A stretch of DNA of 9,792 nt, taken from NCBI GenBank assembly GCA_025453855.1, contig JALOPO010000048.1, forward strand, positions 1 through 9,792. Reading direction: 5' to 3'. Positions 5,229-9,792 of this stretch are shown piece by piece. Source of the DNA: Gemmatimonadaceae bacterium. Its GTDB lineage: Bacteria > Gemmatimonadota > Gemmatimonadetes > Gemmatimonadales > Gemmatimonadaceae. Position numbers and translations under genes: made by a program. Numbering within the stretch: the stretch's first letter is position 1; every line of letters starts with the position of its first letter. The notes below the pieces were generated by a model. That model saw only the letters and a program-made list of their open reading frames with translations. It was not told the origin of the DNA and did no database searches.

Positions 5229-6227
5229 ATGACGTCGCACCCGTACCTCGATCCCGATCCGCTCCTCACGGCGGCGCGCGCGCGCGCCGCCGTGGGCGCG
5301 TGGACCGAGGTGCGGTCGATCCTCGACGGCGCCGACGACGGCGTGGCGACGCCGCATCGCGCGGCGCTCCTCGGCGAGGCGCGCCTGCGCACCGGCGATC
5401 CACGCACGGCCCGTGCCGCGCTCGCGCTCGCACGCCCCGCGCTGCGGCGCTCGGGCGACGGCGCCACGCAGCGCACGGTCACCAACCTGCTCGGCGCAGC
5501 GGCCTTCGCGCTCGGCGACCTGCGCGAGGCGGCGGAGGCGTTCGAGGATGCGCTCGTGCTGGCCGAGCACGAGGGCGACGCGCTCCTGGTGGCACGCGCG
5601 ACGAACAACCTCGGGGCGATCGCCTACTTCACCGGGGACACCGAACGCGCGCTGTCGTGCTACCGGCGCGCGATCGCGGCCTACCAGCGCATCGGCAACG
5701 TGCGCGGGCTCGCCGAGTGCTGGCACAACATCGGCATCTCGCTCCGCGCGCGAGGCGACGTGACGGCGGCCGACGATGCGGAGCGGCGTGCGGTCGAGCA
5801 CGCGCGCGACGTCGGCGACGGGCGCCTGGTGGCCATGGCGCTGGTCGGGCGCGCGGAGGTCGCGCTGCTGCGCGGCGAGCCCGCGTGGGCGCTCGCGAGC
5901 GCCGACCGCGCGCTGCGTGTCTTCGAGGCGCTGCACGACCGCAAGCTGGCGGCGGATGCGCAGCGCGTCGTCGGCGACGCGCGGGACCGGCTGGGGCAGC
6001 GCGAGGGGGCCGATGCCGCGCTCGACGCCGCGCTCGCACTCGCGCGCGCCGGCGGGCACGCCATGCAGGAGGCCGAGGTGCACCGCACCATGGCCGAAGT
6101 GGCGCGCCGGCGCGGCGACCGCGCGGCGGCGCGCCGCGCCGGCGAGACGGCGCGTGCCGGCTACGACGCGCTCGACGCGACCAACGAGGTGCGCCAGATG
6201 GACGCGTGGCTGGCCACGCTCGACTGA
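5229..6227 (+). CDS. TPR-repeat protein with seven 40-residue units
   Basis: The 332-residue protein has no signal peptide or membrane segment and should be cytoplasmic. It is built almost entirely of tetratricopeptide helices in a strict 40-residue register. The Gly-Asp turn (or Gly-Glu/Gly-Gln) recurs at 56, 96, 136, 176, 216, 256 and 296, each followed by an Ala-rich second helix such as REAAEAFEDALVLAEHEGD or ERALSCYRRAIAAYQRIGN. This long repeat type is like kinesin-light-chain or MalT-type TPR solenoids, which bind proteins or peptides. No DNA-binding or catalytic domain is attached. It starts 12 bp after the second lipoprotein with only a weak ribosome site and is the last gene of the cluster. 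It may be a partner or anti-activator for the adjacent regulator, since solenoids can control AAA+ or helix-turn-helix proteins; that link is inference from gene order. It converges with the peroxiredoxin gene 13 bp away. Confidence 0.85.
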   Translation: MTSHPYLDPDPLLTAARARAAVGAWTEVRSILDGADDGVATPHRAALLGEARLRTGDPRTARAALALARPALRRSGDGATQRTVTNLLGAAAFALGDLREAAEAFEDALVLAEHEGDALLVARATNNLGAIAYFTGDTERALSCYRRAIAAYQRIGNVRGLAECWHNIGISLRARGDVTAADDAERRAVEHARDVGDGRLVAMALVGRAEVALLRGEPAWALASADRALRVFEALHDRKLAADAQRVVGDARDRLGQREGADAALDAALALARAGGHAMQEAEVHRTMAEVARRRGDRAAARRAGETARAGYDALDATNEVRQMDAWLATLD

Positions 6228-6240
6228 CGCCCCCGGTGCC

Positions 6241-6858
6241 TCACTTCGCCCCGCGCGCCTTCGCCACCGCGTCGCCGAGCTCCGAGTACGCGGTCTCCAC
6301 CATCTGCCGGAACGGCTTGGCCGTGTACGTCACCTTGCCGTCGGGACCGATCACGTAGAGGTAGCGCTTGTCGTACTTCGCGGCCGCGTCGTAGGCGCCG
6401 TACATCGCGCCCACCGTGCCGTCGGCATCGCTGCCGAACCACATGGGGAAGTTCTCGTCCTTCGCCCACGCCTGCTGCGCCTCGCTCGGGTCGGTGCTGA
6501 TCGCGAGCAGCGTCACCTTGTTGCCGGCCGCGAAGAGCTCCCGGTACTTGTCGCGGTAGCTCTGCATCTGCGTCGTGCAGCCGCTGGTGCGCACGCGCGG
6601 GAAGAAGGCGAGGACGACCGTCTGTCCGCGGAAGTCGGCGAGCTTCACCGACTTGGCGGCACCGGCCTGCCCGATCACGCTGATCGTGAAGTCCGGCGCC
6701 GGCTGCCCCACGTCGGGCCCGTTCGCCGGCTGTCCCTTGGCCATGTGCGCGGCATGATCGCCGCCCGACATCGTGTGGCCGGCGGGCGCGGTCGCCTGCG
6801 CGATCGCGAGCGAGGGGAGTGCGACGACCATCGCCGCGACGAGACGCATCACCTTCAT
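6241..6858 (-). CDS. Exported one-Cys peroxiredoxin (AhpC/TSA, redoxin family)
   Basis: The 205-residue product starts with a Sec signal peptide, MKVMRLVAAMVVALPSLAIA, with likely cleavage before Gln21. The mature N-terminus carries the His/Met-rich stretch HTMSGGDHAAHM (28-39). The thioredoxin-fold domain begins at GQPAPDFTIS (51-60). The peroxidatic site is P87-x3-T91-x2-C94 in FFPRVRTSGC, the motif of AhpC/TSA peroxidases that reduce H2O2 and organic hydroperoxides. C94 is the only cysteine, so an external thiol would have to resolve it. YVIGPDGKVTYTAKPFRQ (168-185) matches the typical C-terminal part of the fold. The ATG at 6858 is chosen over the in-frame ATG at 6849 because GGAGG lies 6 nt upstream of it. 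The gene is 98 bp downstream of acnA on the same strand, with a stem-loop between, so it may have its own promoter. A thiol-disulfide reductase role is less likely because there is no CxxC. Confidence 0.9.
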   Translation of the reverse strand: MKVMRLVAAMVVALPSLAIAQATAPAGHTMSGGDHAAHMAKGQPANGPDVGQPAPDFTISVIGQAGAAKSVKLADFRGQTVVLAFFPRVRTSGCTTQMQSYRDKYRELFAAGNKVTLLAISTDPSEAQQAWAKDENFPMWFGSDADGTVGAMYGAYDAAAKYDKRYLYVIGPDGKVTYTAKPFRQMVETAYSELGDAVAKARGAK

Positions 6859-6864
6859 CTGGAG

Positions 6865-6869
6865 CCTCC
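6865..6869 (-). promoter_or_regulatory. Ribosome binding site of the peroxiredoxin gene
   Basis: On the - strand this reads GGAGG, 6 nt before the ATG at 6858, and decides that start. Immediately upstream in the mRNA, two GGCGCC blocks (6870-6875 and 6881-6886) can form a 6-bp hairpin with a 5-nt loop directly next to the site. That hairpin could affect ribosome access. Confidence 0.7.
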
Positions 6870-6906
6870 GGCGCCGGTGGGGCGCCTGCAGTGGACGAAA
6901 CGGGGA

Positions 6907-6940
6907 CCGGGCACCGCCCCGCACACGGAACGGTGCCCGG
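6907..6940 (-). terminator. Stem-loop downstream of acnA, probable terminator
   Basis: CCGGGCACCG (6907-6916) and CGGTGCCCGG (6931-6940) form a perfect 10-bp GC-rich stem with a 14-nt loop, starting 17 bp after the acnA stop codon. On the - strand it is followed by a short, poor T-run (CCCCGTTTCG), so termination may be partial or factor-assisted. It may also protect the 3' end of the acnA message. Confidence 0.55.
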
Positions 6941-6956
6941 CCGCTCTCTGGAACGC

Positions 6957-9695
<2,739 letters not shown>

Positions 9696-9792
9696 GGGCC
9701 GGCGATCTCCGGATCGTTGCAACCCCCGCGCGATCCGTGGACGGGGGCGTGGTGAGGAGCTGAGCCGCTGGCGGGCGACGACCGCTCGGTCG
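9696..9792 (-). promoter_or_regulatory. Upstream region of acnA, palindromes but no clear promoter
   Basis: These 97 bp hold the acnA ribosome site (TCTCC at 9706-9710, GGAGA on the - strand), an 8-bp palindrome GTTGCAAC (9716-9723), a CCCCCG/CGGGGG stem (9723-9728 with 9742-9747), and at the window edge CGACCG-ct-CGGTCG (9779-9792). No convincing -35/-10 pair is visible. The edge repeat could be an operator or part of a terminator of an upstream gene outside the window. Confidence 0.3.

Noticed and set aside
3060..6083. A 1007-codon open frame on the - strand across the regulator, second lipoprotein and TPR genes
   Set aside because: The + strand genes have clear domains, signal peptides and ribosome sites. 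The antisense frame is low-complexity Arg/Ala/Gly/Val/Glu text with no motif, which is what G/C-biased third positions produce in the opposite frame.

Overview
The window is very GC-rich bacterial DNA with dense coding, strong G/C third-position bias and long antisense shadow frames. The base composition, the short lipoprotein signal peptides ending in AC-S-D and the mix of gene families fit a Gemmatimonadota-like bacterium. This is inference from style only; another high-GC Gram-negative lineage such as a myxobacterium cannot be excluded.

Layout. (1) Positions 1-627 (+) hold the 3' end of an unrecognised membrane-anchored protein whose start lies outside the window. (2) Converging on it, 2052-665 (-) encodes a MOFRL-type glycerate 2-kinase. 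It is broken by a perfect 44-bp tandem duplication (987-1030 and 1031-1074) that shifts the frame just before the MOFRL C-terminal domain; removing one copy restores a complete 447-residue enzyme. (3) After a 244-bp divergent intergenic region with several inverted repeats comes a tight four-gene + strand cluster: an acidic lipoprotein with arginine-glycine tracts (2297-3154), a sigma-54-type AAA+ activator with a degenerate receiver domain (3180-4577), a second lipoprotein with one EF-hand/dockerin-like calcium loop (4581-5216), and a cytoplasmic protein made almost entirely of seven 40-residue TPR units (5229-6227). Gaps are 25, 3 and 12 bp, so co-transcription is likely. (4) Converging on the cluster, the - strand carries an exported one-Cys peroxiredoxin-like protein (6858-6241) downstream of aconitate hydratase acnA (9695-6957). 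A 10-bp perfect stem-loop lies between them.

How the genes may work together. Glycerate kinase and aconitase are ordinary central carbon metabolism genes and are not obviously linked to each other. The peroxiredoxin probably protects the periplasm or envelope from peroxide; its position after the oxidant-sensitive Fe-S enzyme aconitase may or may not be meaningful. The four-gene cluster is the best candidate for something undescribed. It pairs two surface or periplasmic lipoproteins with a transcriptional activator that lacks the phosphorylation residues and with a protein-interaction scaffold. That would suit an envelope-related regulatory module controlled by something other than a histidine kinase. 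This is a hypothesis from gene order and domain content, not a demonstrated function.

No tRNA, rRNA, CRISPR array, insertion sequence, integrase or phage gene was recognised.
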